A program made the position numbers and the translations under genes. A DNA stretch of 64,000 nucleotides from Terebella lapidaria (lineage: Eukaryota > Annelida > Polychaeta > Terebellida > Terebellidae), in the NCBI GenBank assembly GCA_949152475.1, contig OX424569.1:28007950-28071949 (forward strand), written 5' to 3'. Below, one piece after another: positions 1 to 7,572 of the stretch; positions within the stretch are counted from its first letter, which is position 1, and every line of letters starts with the position of its first letter. The notes under the pieces were generated by a model. That model was not told the DNA's origin, ran no database searches, and saw only the letters and a program-made list of their open reading frames with translations.

Positions 1-1
1 T

Positions 2-607
2 CACAAACTGGTTGACGATTTCCATATCCTGAACGAGGATACTTGTATGATAAGTTACAGCATGAAGAGCGAGTTTGTCTCGGATTGTCCAACGTCCAAT
101 GTCGTCATCGCTTCCTTCACCACGTGCTGGGCCCGTCTCAAACTCTACCGAGTCCTGGAGAAATTGGGCCGACGCTGCCTCTACTTCGATACTGACAGCG
201 TAATTTTTGCTGAGAAGAACGACGATCCCGACCCCGTACAGCTAGGAGATTACCTGGGTGACCTGACCGACGAGTTAAAACCTGGAAATCACATCACAAC
301 GTTTGTGGGTGCGGGACCTAAAAATTACGCCTACAGGGAAAGCGACGGGTCCGAGACGTGTAAGGTCAGGGGTTTCACTCTGAATCACGAAAACAGCTGT
401 CTCATCAACTATTCAACGATTCAAGACCTCCTTCTGAACCATCCGAAAGATCTTATCGTGTTGCCCGCCAAGAGTCGTATCACCAGGGACAAGTTCACAC
501 AAAGAGTGCTGAATCGGGAAGAGGCTCGCAGCTACGGACTCGTTTATACGAAACGCCGTATCATTGACAACTATGACACGCTCCCCTTTGGATATGTGGA
601 CTGTTGA
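2..607 (+). CDS. polB: Protein-primed family B DNA polymerase, C-terminal part
   Basis: This frame is open from the window edge (base 2) to a TGA at 605-607, giving about 201 residues of the C-terminal end of a replicative polymerase. The palm motif C, YFDTDSVIF, is at 137-163 with the two catalytic aspartates of DTDS. It is followed by GPKNYAY, the Lys-x-Tyr motif of protein-primed PolB enzymes. The enzyme would replicate the element genome from protein-bound termini. The exonuclease domain, motifs A and B and any TPR insertions lie to the left of the window. No frameshift is seen in the visible part. It is the only gene of the element separated from the others by a long non-coding stretch. 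Confidence 0.9.
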   Translation, partial: HKLVDDFHILNEDTCMISYSMKSEFVSDCPTSNVVIASFTTCWARLKLYRVLEKLGRRCLYFDTDSVIFAEKNDDPDPVQLGDYLGDLTDELKPGNHITTFVGAGPKNYAYRESDGSETCKVRGFTLNHENSCLINYSTIQDLLLNHPKDLIVLPAKSRITRDKFTQRVLNREEARSYGLVYTKRRIIDNYDTLPFGYVDC

Positions 608-1180
608 TTTCATCGCCTCGCAATACACCTATTTACACAGGTGATCAATTTACACATTGTAGAATACCGCGTGTCTAAGCATATTATTGTACATGTAAAT
701 TGTAGATACATAACGATTGTAAATAAGGGTTGATTAATTTACACAGCTTCAATATTATGTATGTACATACAATATTGGTTAAGAAAGTATATATTATTTA
801 ATTAAAATTGTATTATTTAAATTAAAATTGTAATAATTAGAGCAATGCAAAAATTAATGATTGGAGAAAAACCGAAACTGATCTCCTTTGAAAACGCTTG
901 TATTTGATCACAAAATATAGTAGTATTTGTGTGTGTGTGTAAATATGCAGTGTTTACCATCATTTTTGATGAATTCATTGACGACCGCAACGCTTTGCCG
1001 TTTACATAGATTAGACTATTTTAGTACTTGTATATATATTTATTTTAGTGCGAGCTCCTGTATCTCGCTAAAAATATTTGTCACCGAAATAATCTATGTA
1101 ATTATATTATGTGTCGTGTTTTGCTCAGTAGGTACACAATAAAGCATACGGTATTCGAAAATGTTTCCGTTTATTACGGG
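608..1180. other. AT-rich non-coding DNA after polB
   Basis: No credible gene. A GT-rich run (about 930-940) and several TGTAAATTGTAGAT-like words are present. An AATAAA at 1138-1143, about 530 bp after the polB stop, is the nearest plausible polyadenylation signal for that gene. The short motif at 620-637 recurs inverted after the integrase (see findings). Confidence 0.5.
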
Positions 1181-2530
1181 TGAATTGAAAAGATCGAATG
1201 AGAAGAAAAGGATAGGAAATATTTCGAGCGAACTAGAAGAAAAAACGGTCTAAGCAGGAATACTTTAAGCGAATCAGAATAAAAATGATCAGATTAAGAA
1301 ATATTTTAACCGAATGAGAAAACCTTCTAGATCGTTCAATAACATTGTATTTGAATCGGAAATGTATTTTATAGAAAAAAATTGGCAAACCAGAACATAT
1401 TTTGAACTAGGCAGAAGAAAAAGCGGTCAAACCCGGAGATATTTTATGCAAATCAGAAGAAAAAACGGGCAAACTAGGAATTATTTTGAACGAATGAGAG
1501 CGCTTTTCTAGATCGTGGTTCTGAAATGGAAATCATTCTTTATCGACCCTGAGCAAATTTTGTGAGACGAAATATTAATTAACCAGTTAGCAGAGAAATA
1601 TGATGAAAATTCGTTAAGTGTACAAACTGCAAGAAACAGAATTATGTTAAATACACCAGTCGGGGAAAGAAACAGTTGAAATTAAGGGTAACATTTACGA
1701 AATGATAGGTAAAAACGGTCAAACTCGAGCATATTTTAGCCAAATCGGAAGAAAAAACGGTCAAACCAGAAAATATTTTATGTAAATCAGAAGAAAAAAT
1801 GATCGAATGAGACTGCTTTTTAGATCGTTCAATAACACTGTATTTAAATGGGAAACGCGATTATACAAAATAAAAACTGTCAAACCAGAAACTATTTTGC
1901 GCGAAGTAGAAGAAAAAAGGACCAAACTAGGAGATATTTTAGGCAAACCTGAAGACAAAATGCTCGAATGAGAACGCTTTTTAGATCGTTCATAAACGGT
2001 GTTTTGAAATGTCATTAAAAAGTAAGCGAATCGGAGAAACGAAGTATTAATTATCCAGTTAGCAGGAAAATAGATGGTAATTCGTTACGTGTACAGACTG
2101 CGGGAAACACATATGTTGGATACACGAGTAAGCTGGTGGAAACAGTTAAAATTAAGGGTAACATGTACGAAAATGATCGAACCATAGAACATTTTAGCTA
2201 AATACAAAATATCAAACTAGAAAATATTTCGGGGAAATCAGAAGAAAAAACGGTCATACCAGGAAATATTTTATGCAATTCGGGAAAAAAAAATTGTCAA
2301 ACTAGGAAATATTTTGAACGAATGAGCGCACTTTTCGGATCGTTCAATAACGTTGTATTTAAATGGGAAACGCGTTTTTCAGAAAAAAAAACAATCAAAC
2401 CAGAAAATATTTTGAGCAAACCATAATAAAAATCGGTCAAACCAGGGAATATTTGAGGCGAACCAGAGAGAAAAATGTTCGAATTAGAGTACTTTTCAGA
2501 TCGTTCAATGACATTGTATTTAAATGTACA
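1180..2530. repeat. Degenerate AT-rich minisatellite with higher-order repeat
   Basis: Short units of roughly 35-45 bp are repeated with many changes. Each is built from 'aaacggtcaaacc', 'ggaaatatttt' and 'gaatcagaagaaaaa'. Above this lies a longer period of about 480 bp: the block around 1489-1715 recurs at about 1970-2185, and the phrase 'agatcgttcaataac' recurs near 1330, 1825, 2340 and 2498. No ORF of note. It ends about 20 bp before the first late-type TATA box. Candidate roles are replication origin, enhancer, or plain repeat expansion; the sequence does not decide between them. Confidence 0.75.
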
Positions 2531-2551
2531 AAAAATTGAGGGATCCTGGGG

Positions 2552-2587
2552 TATATAAGGGGGTCCGCGGCGAGACCCGCCTCATTC
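2552..2587 (+). promoter_or_regulatory. Core promoter 1: TATA box plus initiator
   Basis: TATATAAGG at 2552-2560 is followed by TCATTC at 2582-2587, with the initiator A at 2584, 32 bp from the first T of the TATA box. This is the canonical spacing for RNA polymerase II. A start at 2584 would leave a 25 nt leader before the ATG at 2609. It is the first of five matching promoters in the element. Confidence 0.75.
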
Positions 2588-2608
2588 GGAGCCCGACCTT
2601 CTTGGAGA

Positions 2609-2926
2609 ATGGACACTTTCGTGAAACCGGCCGATTGGGATCTGATGGTAGCCCGAGTCGACACCCCGGAGGCTTTCGAGGGTATAGCTAGAGGTGTATT
2701 CGAAGACGGAAAAGTAACGCCGCAACGTCTGATGGTCTTGGAGGTTTTCGCGAGAGATGTGTGTAGAGCCCACCCGGAAATCAGGCGTCCCGTGATGAAG
2801 TGCTACAACCGTATATTCGAAAGTAGCCAGACGGTTTATAAATGGCTCTGTTTCACGCACTCTCGGTACGAATACCCCAGCTTGTTCAAAGACGTCGTGG
2901 AAACGTTGACGTCCCTTTTCCTATAA
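2609..2926 (+). CDS. Maverick element protein of unknown function (105 aa)
   Basis: An ATG at 2609 lies 57 bp after a TATA box. The protein is a soluble-looking 105-residue polypeptide, rich in aromatic residues towards its C-terminus, with no membrane segment and no motif I recognise. Its stop codon TAA (2924-2926) lies inside the TATA box of the next gene, which supports both the reading frame and the promoter as real. As the first gene of the late-type block, directly upstream of the packaging ATPase, it may be a virion or assembly protein, but this rests only on position. Confidence 0.7.
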   Translation: MDTFVKPADWDLMVARVDTPEAFEGIARGVFEDGKVTPQRLMVLEVFARDVCRAHPEIRRPVMKCYNRIFESSQTVYKWLCFTHSRYEYPSLFKDVVETLTSLFL

Positions 2927-2957
2927 ATAGGGAGACATTGCCAACCGCAGCTCATTT
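2922..2957 (+). promoter_or_regulatory. Core promoter 2, overlapping the upstream stop codon
   Basis: TATAAATAGGG at 2922-2932 contains the TAA stop of the preceding gene at 2924-2926. An initiator-like TCATTT is at 2952-2957, with A at 2954, 32 bp from the TATA start. The predicted leader to the ATPase ATG at 2973 is 19 nt. Confidence 0.75.
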
Positions 2958-2972
2958 ACCATTCAGACCGTC

Positions 2973-3587
2973 ATGAAGTTCGTATGTCCCACCACCATCT
3001 GTTTGTCCGGAGTAACCCAAAGCGGGAAAACGTCGTGGGTGAAGAAACTTTTGAGGCATCGCCGCGTTCTCCTCAGTCCTCCACCGACCAAAGTCATGTA
3101 CTGCTACGGTGTCTGGCAGCCCGCTTTCGAGGACATGAACGTCACTTTCCATAAAGACCTGCCTTCCGCCTCTGATGTGGAACGATTCGTGGACGGATCC
3201 CCCGTTCTCATAGTGCTCGACGACCTCATGGACGCCGTGGTCAAGAGCGAGGAAGTACAGAGACTGTTCGTCCGGGGGTCCCACCACTTGAACATCACGG
3301 TGATTTACATCAACCAGAACGTGTTCCACCAAGGAAAATGCGCTCGCACCATCAGCCTCAACTGTCACTACCTCGTCCTGTTCAAGAATCCTCGAGACTT
3401 TTCCCAGATTCAATACCTCGGACGTCAAATAGGCCTAGGGAAAACTCTGACGGAAGCCTACCAAGACTGCATGCAGGAACCTTACAACTATCTGGTGGTG
3501 GATCTCAGCCCTCACAGTTCCTCGGAACGTAAGTTGTTCGGGCACGTGTTTCCCGGGGAGGTAGAGGTGGCCTACATTCCCCTATAA
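2973..3587 (+). CDS. Genome packaging ATPase (FtsK/HerA, A32-like)
   Basis: A 204-residue P-loop ATPase of the kind that pumps element DNA into capsids. The Walker A motif GVTQSGKT is at residues 13-20. A hydrophobic strand ending in the Walker B acidic pair (VLIVLDDLM) is at about 78-86. A polar INQN motif at 113-116 sits where this family has its sensor residue. Length and motif order fit the short ATPases of Maverick/adintovirus elements. The conserved tract near 101-135, with GSHH, FHQGK and LFKNPRD, is typical of the invertebrate versions. The ATG at 2973 is 19 nt from the predicted transcription start. The TAA stop (3585-3587) is embedded in the next TATA box. Confidence 0.92.
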   Translation: MKFVCPTTICLSGVTQSGKTSWVKKLLRHRRVLLSPPPTKVMYCYGVWQPAFEDMNVTFHKDLPSASDVERFVDGSPVLIVLDDLMDAVVKSEEVQRLFVRGSHHLNITVIYINQNVFHQGKCARTISLNCHYLVLFKNPRDFSQIQYLGRQIGLGKTLTEAYQDCMQEPYNYLVVDLSPHSSSERKLFGHVFPGEVEVAYIPL

Positions 3588-3619
3588 AAAGGGGTGATCG
3601 CCGAGAGGATACTTCATTC
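3583..3619 (+). promoter_or_regulatory. Core promoter 3, overlapping the ATPase stop codon
   Basis: TATAAAAAGGGG at 3583-3594 contains the ATPase stop TAA at 3585-3587. TCATTC at 3614-3619 puts the initiator A at 3616, 33 bp from the TATA start and only 13 nt before the ATG at 3629. It would drive the cistrons at 3629, 3904 and 4071. Confidence 0.75.
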
Positions 3620-3628
3620 GACTCGAGG

Positions 3629-3907
3629 ATGTCGGAGGGGAAGGACTTCCTACAGTTCCTGCTCACAACACCGACGGATCAACAGAAAGCTCTCCTACGC
3701 ACGGTAACTCCGGACCAGACACGTATCCTAGTGGAAGTCGCCTACAACCTGACCAGGCTAGCGGACCTCGGCCAACAGCAGAAATTCATCGCCCATCTCG
3801 GAAAGCAGAACCACACACTGAGGTATAAGAGGAGTCTGGTGAGGAGATACGCCGGTCGTCTTCTCAAAGTACTGGACAGCCACAAAGAAGAGTTGCTCGG
3901 GCTATGA
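3629..3907 (+). CDS. Small helical basic element protein (92 aa)
   Basis: This 92-residue protein looks largely alpha-helical. The C-terminal half is strongly basic (KRSLVRRYAGRLLK) and the N-terminal half contains a repeated leucine pattern. Small proteins of this style, with a phrase like LLRTVTPDQ..L.E.AYNL, are common next to the capsid genes of invertebrate Mavericks. I recognise the type but know no proven function; a DNA-condensing core protein is a reasonable guess. The TGA stop (3905-3907) overlaps the ATG of the next cistron as ATGA. Confidence 0.7.
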   Translation: MSEGKDFLQFLLTTPTDQQKALLRTVTPDQTRILVEVAYNLTRLADLGQQQKFIAHLGKQNHTLRYKRSLVRRYAGRLLKVLDSHKEELLGL

Positions 3908-4143
3908 AGTACACGAAAAAAATATTCCTCGGGAAAACGGAGCAGCCTCGGGACCAGAAGGAGAAAACGAAGAAGACCATTGGGAAACACCGGGAGGGGA
4001 AAATCTCCATAGGGAAAACGGAGCAGCCGTCAGAAAAGAAGGAGAAAACTAAGAAGACTTGGAAGGGACAATGGGTAAAGATCGACACCGCTTTTACCTG
4101 TCCTCCAAAGACTCGGAAAAACTCCACCCGCAAAACGAAATAA
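3904..4143 (+). CDS. Very basic lysine-rich repeat protein (79 aa), overlapping frame
   Basis: The ATG at 3904 overlaps the preceding stop by four bases (ATGA), which suggests coupled translation. The protein is extremely rich in lysine and contains two copies of a GKTEQP...KEKTKKT unit (about residues 10-27 and 37-52), reflecting an 80-90 bp DNA duplication. Its last 24 codons overlap the next gene in another frame. Composition fits a DNA-binding core protein. Its existence as a protein is less certain than its neighbours', because it could also be a spacer carrying the AUG of the downstream gene. Confidence 0.45.
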   Translation: MKYTKKIFLGKTEQPRDQKEKTKKTIGKHREGKISIGKTEQPSEKKEKTKKTWKGQWVKIDTAFTCPPKTRKNSTRKTK

Positions 4144-4484
4144 CGGACTTTATCACGGAACTCCCGGAACCTCTGGATTTGAGCGGAGCCTGGGAATTGA
4201 GACTCTATCGAGCGGACTATAGCCTGGGTGTAGCGGACGGTCCCCTGTACCTATTTTGCGACCTGTGCGAAGAATCCTTGATTGCCGGAAGAAAACTCCC
4301 CGTTCTCCAAAAGCTGGATACCCGAGGCGGATATCTCAACCCGATTCCGGATTTCGTAGACGTCAAGCCCGAGACCGTTAGCAGAATTCACCTGTACTTG
4401 ACGGACGAAAATTTGAAACCTCTAAACGTTCGAAGCGGAAATTTCGAATGTACTCTGATCCTCAGACGGCCGAGGTGTATATAA
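4071..4484 (+). CDS. Minor capsid (penton-like, single jelly-roll) candidate
   Basis: I start this 137-residue protein at the ATG at 4071, which has A at -3 and G at +4. The N-terminal strand FYLSS (8-12) and the phrase LPEPLDLSGAWEL (31-43) match a family found next to the capsid genes of many invertebrate Mavericks, where it is thought to be a single-jelly-roll penton-like protein. I assign it by that phrase and by position, not by structure. The frame overlaps the lysine-rich ORF by 73 bp and has no TATA box of its own, so it is probably translated from the promoter-3 message. Its stop TAA (4482-4484) lies inside the next TATA box. Confidence 0.65.
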   Translation: MGKDRHRFYLSSKDSEKLHPQNEITDFITELPEPLDLSGAWELRLYRADYSLGVADGPLYLFCDLCEESLIAGRKLPVLQKLDTRGGYLNPIPDFVDVKPETVSRIHLYLTDENLKPLNVRSGNFECTLILRRPRCI

Positions 4485-4513
4485 GGACGAACAACCCCGA
4501 AAAGCCCTCATTC
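4478..4513 (+). promoter_or_regulatory. Core promoter 4, overlapping the upstream stop codon
   Basis: TATATAAGG at 4478-4486 contains the TAA stop of the preceding gene (4482-4484). TCATTC at 4508-4513 has its A at 4510, 32 bp from the TATA start. The predicted leader to the ATG at 4551 is 41 nt. The major capsid candidate begins 2 bp after the end of that first small cistron. Confidence 0.75.
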
Positions 4514-4550
4514 GCCTCCTGGACGTCGAAGGGTACGGACCTCCCGCATC

Positions 4551-4757
4551 ATGCCCCTGGTTCGATACGAACCCGACTTGGAAGCCTGGAAAGAACATTT
4601 CAAAAGGACGGAAAGCGACAAAAAAGTGGTGCCCCTCAAGCCCTCCGAGAAGCCCGGAAAACCGACTGAACCCGTCCAAGTGAAACTGGTTTCACCCACG
4701 GAGCAGACGGTCGAGAGAGCCAAAGTTCTGGTCAAGAAGAGGAAGAAAGCCTTTTAA
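4551..4757 (+). CDS. Small basic element protein upstream of the major capsid gene (68 aa)
   Basis: A 68-residue hydrophilic protein with a tryptophan-containing N-terminus (MPLVRYEPDLEAW), a proline/lysine-rich middle and a very basic C-terminus ending KKRKKAF. There is no membrane segment. Its TAA is followed, two bases later, by the ATG of the major capsid candidate, so the two are probably on one message from promoter 4. A minor virion or core protein (adenovirus pVI/pX-like role) is possible, but nothing in the sequence proves it. Confidence 0.65.
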   Translation: MPLVRYEPDLEAWKEHFKRTESDKKVVPLKPSEKPGKPTEPVQVKLVSPTEQTVERAKVLVKKRKKAF

Positions 4758-4759
4758 CC

Positions 4760-6043
4760 ATGGCGTTCATGTTCGAGAATTCGAAAGAGTCTAGCACGAT
4801 GGACATGTCCCTGTTCAACCGCCCGTCCGTGGATTCGGGTGTGAGCGCGGTCCATTACAGGGAGTACAGGCCCGTAGGACAAATCACCAAGGGTTCTCCT
4901 ATAGCCTTCAGCTTGATGGGATCCACGGCGGAGTACATCGACTTGAAAAACATCACGCTGAAACTGACCCTGAAGGTCGTCAAAGAAGACGGGACGGCCG
5001 TGAAAGCCGAGGACAAGGTTGGCTTCGTGAATAACGCGGCCAACTCCCTCTTCAGACAAGTGGACGTCAAGGTACAGCAGAAACTCGTTACCAGTAGTGT
5101 GGGAACCAACTACCCCTACAAAGCCTTGCTAGACTCGCTGACGGGGTACGGACCCTCGGTAGAGAATCAACTCTTCATCAAGGACAGGCCCGAGCACATG
5201 GACGTCGCGGATCCCAGCCTGCCTCTCGGGAATAGCGGTCTAGCCGTTCGCTGGCTCTGGACGAAACAAGGGCGGGAAGTCGTGCTAGAGGGACCTCTCT
5301 TCGTTGACATTCTGCAGCAAAACCGGATGCTACTGGACGGAGTGGCCGTCGACGTACAACTCTTCCCCCACACCAACGCCTTCGTCCTCATGTGCAAAGA
5401 GGGTTCGGGAAAATACGCCGTGGACATACGGGATGCGACTTTGACCGTTCCGCACAACTCCATGACACCGGGCGTTATGCTGGGTCACTCGGAACGCCTG
5501 AAAGACACCAACGCTCTGTATCCCTTCATGAGGTCGGACGTGAAAGCGTTCAACATACCGGCGGGAAGTTTCACATGGACGGCCGACAACGTTTTCCAGG
5601 ACAGCGTGCCCGCGAGACTGATGGTCGGACTGGTTTCGGGAGCCGCTTACAACGGACATTACCAGAAAAATCCCTTCAACTTTGACAACATGAAGCTCAC
5701 CTACATGGATTTCTTGGTGCAGGGCCAGTCCAAACCGGGACCACCGTTCGAGCCGAATTACTCCGACAGGCAATACCCGGGAGTTTCCAAAGCATTGAAC
5801 AAAGGGAAGGCGAGGAGTGACTACAACTACGTCTCTTACGAGGGACTGGACAAGGGATACGCCGTCTACGTCTTCGAAGTGGCCCGGGACAAGGCCTTCC
5901 CCATCATCAGGAAGGGTCACACCAGATTGGTGATCAAGTTTGCCGAGGCTCTCCCGGAGGCGACCACACTGATCGCGTACGGCCAGTTTCCGGCTATGAT
6001 GGAAATCGACAAGGCTCGGAACGTGAGCGTGGAAACCCCCTGA
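4760..6043 (+). CDS. Major capsid protein candidate (double jelly-roll, F54H12.2-like)
   Basis: This 427-residue protein is the largest complete gene of the element. Its beta-rich character and its place between the small basic protein and the membrane protein/integrase pair match the F54H12.2-like proteins of invertebrate Mavericks, regarded as hexon-type double jelly-roll capsid proteins. Landmarks are GSPIAFSLMGSTAEYIDL near residue 50, where the first barrel would begin, and a C-terminal barrel ending near LVIKFAEALPEATTLIAYGQF (about 393-413). The frame is intact. The ATG at 4760 follows the preceding stop by two bases and sits in a good context (ACCATGG). Assignment is by family likeness and gene order; a profile or structure search would settle it. 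Confidence 0.75.
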   Translation: MAFMFENSKESSTMDMSLFNRPSVDSGVSAVHYREYRPVGQITKGSPIAFSLMGSTAEYIDLKNITLKLTLKVVKEDGTAVKAEDKVGFVNNAANSLFRQVDVKVQQKLVTSSVGTNYPYKALLDSLTGYGPSVENQLFIKDRPEHMDVADPSLPLGNSGLAVRWLWTKQGREVVLEGPLFVDILQQNRMLLDGVAVDVQLFPHTNAFVLMCKEGSGKYAVDIRDATLTVPHNSMTPGVMLGHSERLKDTNALYPFMRSDVKAFNIPAGSFTWTADNVFQDSVPARLMVGLVSGAAYNGHYQKNPFNFDNMKLTYMDFLVQGQSKPGPPFEPNYSDRQYPGVSKALNKGKARSDYNYVSYEGLDKGYAVYVFEVARDKAFPIIRKGHTRLVIKFAEALPEATTLIAYGQFPAMMEIDKARNVSVETP

Positions 6044-6044
6044 G

Positions 6045-6079
6045 TATATAAGGCCCGCACTCGTACATTTCGCGCATTC
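6045..6079 (+). promoter_or_regulatory. Core promoter 5, directly after the capsid stop codon
   Basis: TATATAAGG at 6045-6053 begins one base after the TGA stop of the capsid gene (6041-6043). GCATTC at 6074-6079 is a weaker initiator match, with A at 6076, 31 bp from the TATA start. The ATG follows at 6083, a very short leader. It would drive the membrane protein and the integrase. Confidence 0.7.
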
Positions 6080-6082
6080 ACT

Positions 6083-6328
6083 ATGGCTGACGAGGGAGCG
6101 TCAACATCGTCGGGAGAAGGATCTCGTTGGTCATTCGGAAAATCTAGAGTACCGAAGTCGGAAATCGTCTTTTTCACCCAGGCCCTGATCGTCTTCACCG
6201 TCATCGTAGCCTGCATCTACAATTTGAGCACGGGAGACCGGGAGAACGAAACGCTTTGGAGCACCTTGTTGGCCAGCTGTCTGGGATACATGCTACCCGC
6301 CCCCGCCATATCCAAGAAGAAACTATGA
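6083..6328 (+). CDS. Small membrane protein of Maverick elements (81 aa)
   Basis: After a hydrophilic N-terminus of about 26 residues there is a clear transmembrane helix (about 27-47, IVFFTQALIVFTVIVACIY). A second, shorter hydrophobic segment (about 58-73) and a lysine-rich tail follow. Proteins with the same VPKSEIVFFTQ and SLGYMLPAP-type phrases accompany capsid and integrase genes in many invertebrate Mavericks. The function is unknown; a role in virion membrane or release is inferred from topology only. The TGA at 6326-6328 overlaps the integrase ATG as ATGA. Confidence 0.75.
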   Translation: MADEGASTSSGEGSRWSFGKSRVPKSEIVFFTQALIVFTVIVACIYNLSTGDRENETLWSTLLASCLGYMLPAPAISKKKL

Positions 6329-7425
6329 ACGTAGACGACTACCTAACCTCCATCTATTACGACCCCGGGAAGGCCGGGAGTTTTTCCGGACCTCGGGCCT
6401 TGTACAAAGCGGTGAGAGCTGAGGGGAAGAGGGTCTTGTCCATGAAGAAGATCAAGACGTGGTTAAAGTCCCAGGACGTCTACACCATGCATAGGAGGAC
6501 GGTCCGCAAGTTTAAACGGAACAGAGTCTACGTGGAGAAAATAGACGCCCAATGGGACGCGGATCTGATGGACATGACGGCGTACACCCCGGAAAACGAC
6601 GGAGTTCGCTACGTGCTCATGACCATAGACGTCTTCTCGAGATTCGGGTGGGCCGTGCCCTTGAAATCCAAAAAATCCGCGGACGTCGTCAAAGGATTCG
6701 ACTCCCTACTCCTGAAAGCGAAGGGCAGAAGACCTGTGAAAATTCGAACGGATCACGGGGGCGAATTCGTGAACGCGGGGATGAAGAAATGGTTCGCGGA
6801 ACACAACGTGCTGCATTCCGTGACCTACAATGAAGTCAAGGCGAACTACGTTGAACGCTGGATAAAAACTATCAAGTCCAGGATAACGAAAATATTCCAA
6901 CATCAAAACGGTTTGGAATACGTCGGAAAACTGGACAAGATCGTTGAAGGTTACAACCAGACGTACCACAGCAGCATCAAAATGAAACCGGCGGCCGTCT
7001 CCAAAAAGAACGAGACGAGAGTGTGGGAAGAACTGTACGTGGAACCTTTCCTGAAGGACAAAAAGAAAGGCAAAAAGAAAAAGTTCGCTTTCAAAGTCGG
7101 AGAAAAAGTCCGTATTTCCTACCTGCGGAAACTCTTCGATCGCGAGTACGATCAGAAATGGACGGGGGAGGTGTTCACCATCAACAAGGCCTGGTGGAGA
7201 GATGGGCTACCCATTTACGAGCTCACAGACTACGGCGGAGACGAAGTGAAGGGCACTTTCTACGAGCAGGAATTACAGCCGGTGACGTTGGATAAAGACC
7301 GGGCCTTCAAAGTGGAGAAAGTCCTGAAGACCAGGGGACGCGGACGAAATAAAGAACTCTACGTTAAATGGCTCAACTGGCCCAAAAAATATAATTCCTG
7401 GATCAAAGCTTCCGACGTTGTGTAA
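6325..7425 (+). CDS. int: Retroviral-type (c-)integrase with C-terminal chromodomain
   Basis: I choose the ATG at 6325, which overlaps the preceding stop (ATGA), giving 366 residues. The DDE core is complete: D80 in WDADLMDM, D143 in RTDHGGEF and E177 in NYVERW, with 33 residues between the last two. A basic linker (KKGKKKK, about 250) precedes an SH3-like region. A chromodomain occupies roughly 327-366, with VEKVL, ELYVKWLNW and SWIKASDVV. The enzyme inserts the element into host DNA; the chromodomain suggests targeting to modified histones. The frame is intact, so it could be active. Confidence 0.93.
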   Translation: MNVDDYLTSIYYDPGKAGSFSGPRALYKAVRAEGKRVLSMKKIKTWLKSQDVYTMHRRTVRKFKRNRVYVEKIDAQWDADLMDMTAYTPENDGVRYVLMTIDVFSRFGWAVPLKSKKSADVVKGFDSLLLKAKGRRPVKIRTDHGGEFVNAGMKKWFAEHNVLHSVTYNEVKANYVERWIKTIKSRITKIFQHQNGLEYVGKLDKIVEGYNQTYHSSIKMKPAAVSKKNETRVWEELYVEPFLKDKKKGKKKKFAFKVGEKVRISYLRKLFDREYDQKWTGEVFTINKAWWRDGLPIYELTDYGGDEVKGTFYEQELQPVTLDKDRAFKVEKVLKTRGRGRNKELYVKWLNWPKKYNSWIKASDVV

Positions 7426-7566
7426 TGGTGTATTTCCCATTGTAAATATAGGTGTATTGCATGCGTAGATTAGAGAACCAAAAAAAATTTTAAATTGCGA
7501 AAACCCAAAAAAATTGTAGTGTAGATTGTGTGTAGAAATTGTAAATATTGTAGATGTGTGCTGTGA

Positions 7567-7572
7567 AATAAA
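7567..7572 (+). terminator. Polyadenylation signal AATAAA after the integrase
   Basis: AATAAA lies 142 bp after the integrase stop. I noticed no other AATAAA in the late-type block except one inside the integrase gene (7348-7353). The five promoter units may therefore share this 3' end as nested, co-terminal transcripts. Confidence 0.5.

Noticed and set aside
2582..5920. Minus-strand frames of up to 196 codons across the Maverick genes
   Set aside because: Shadows of the GC-rich plus-strand genes, which have recognisable motifs and matching promoters.
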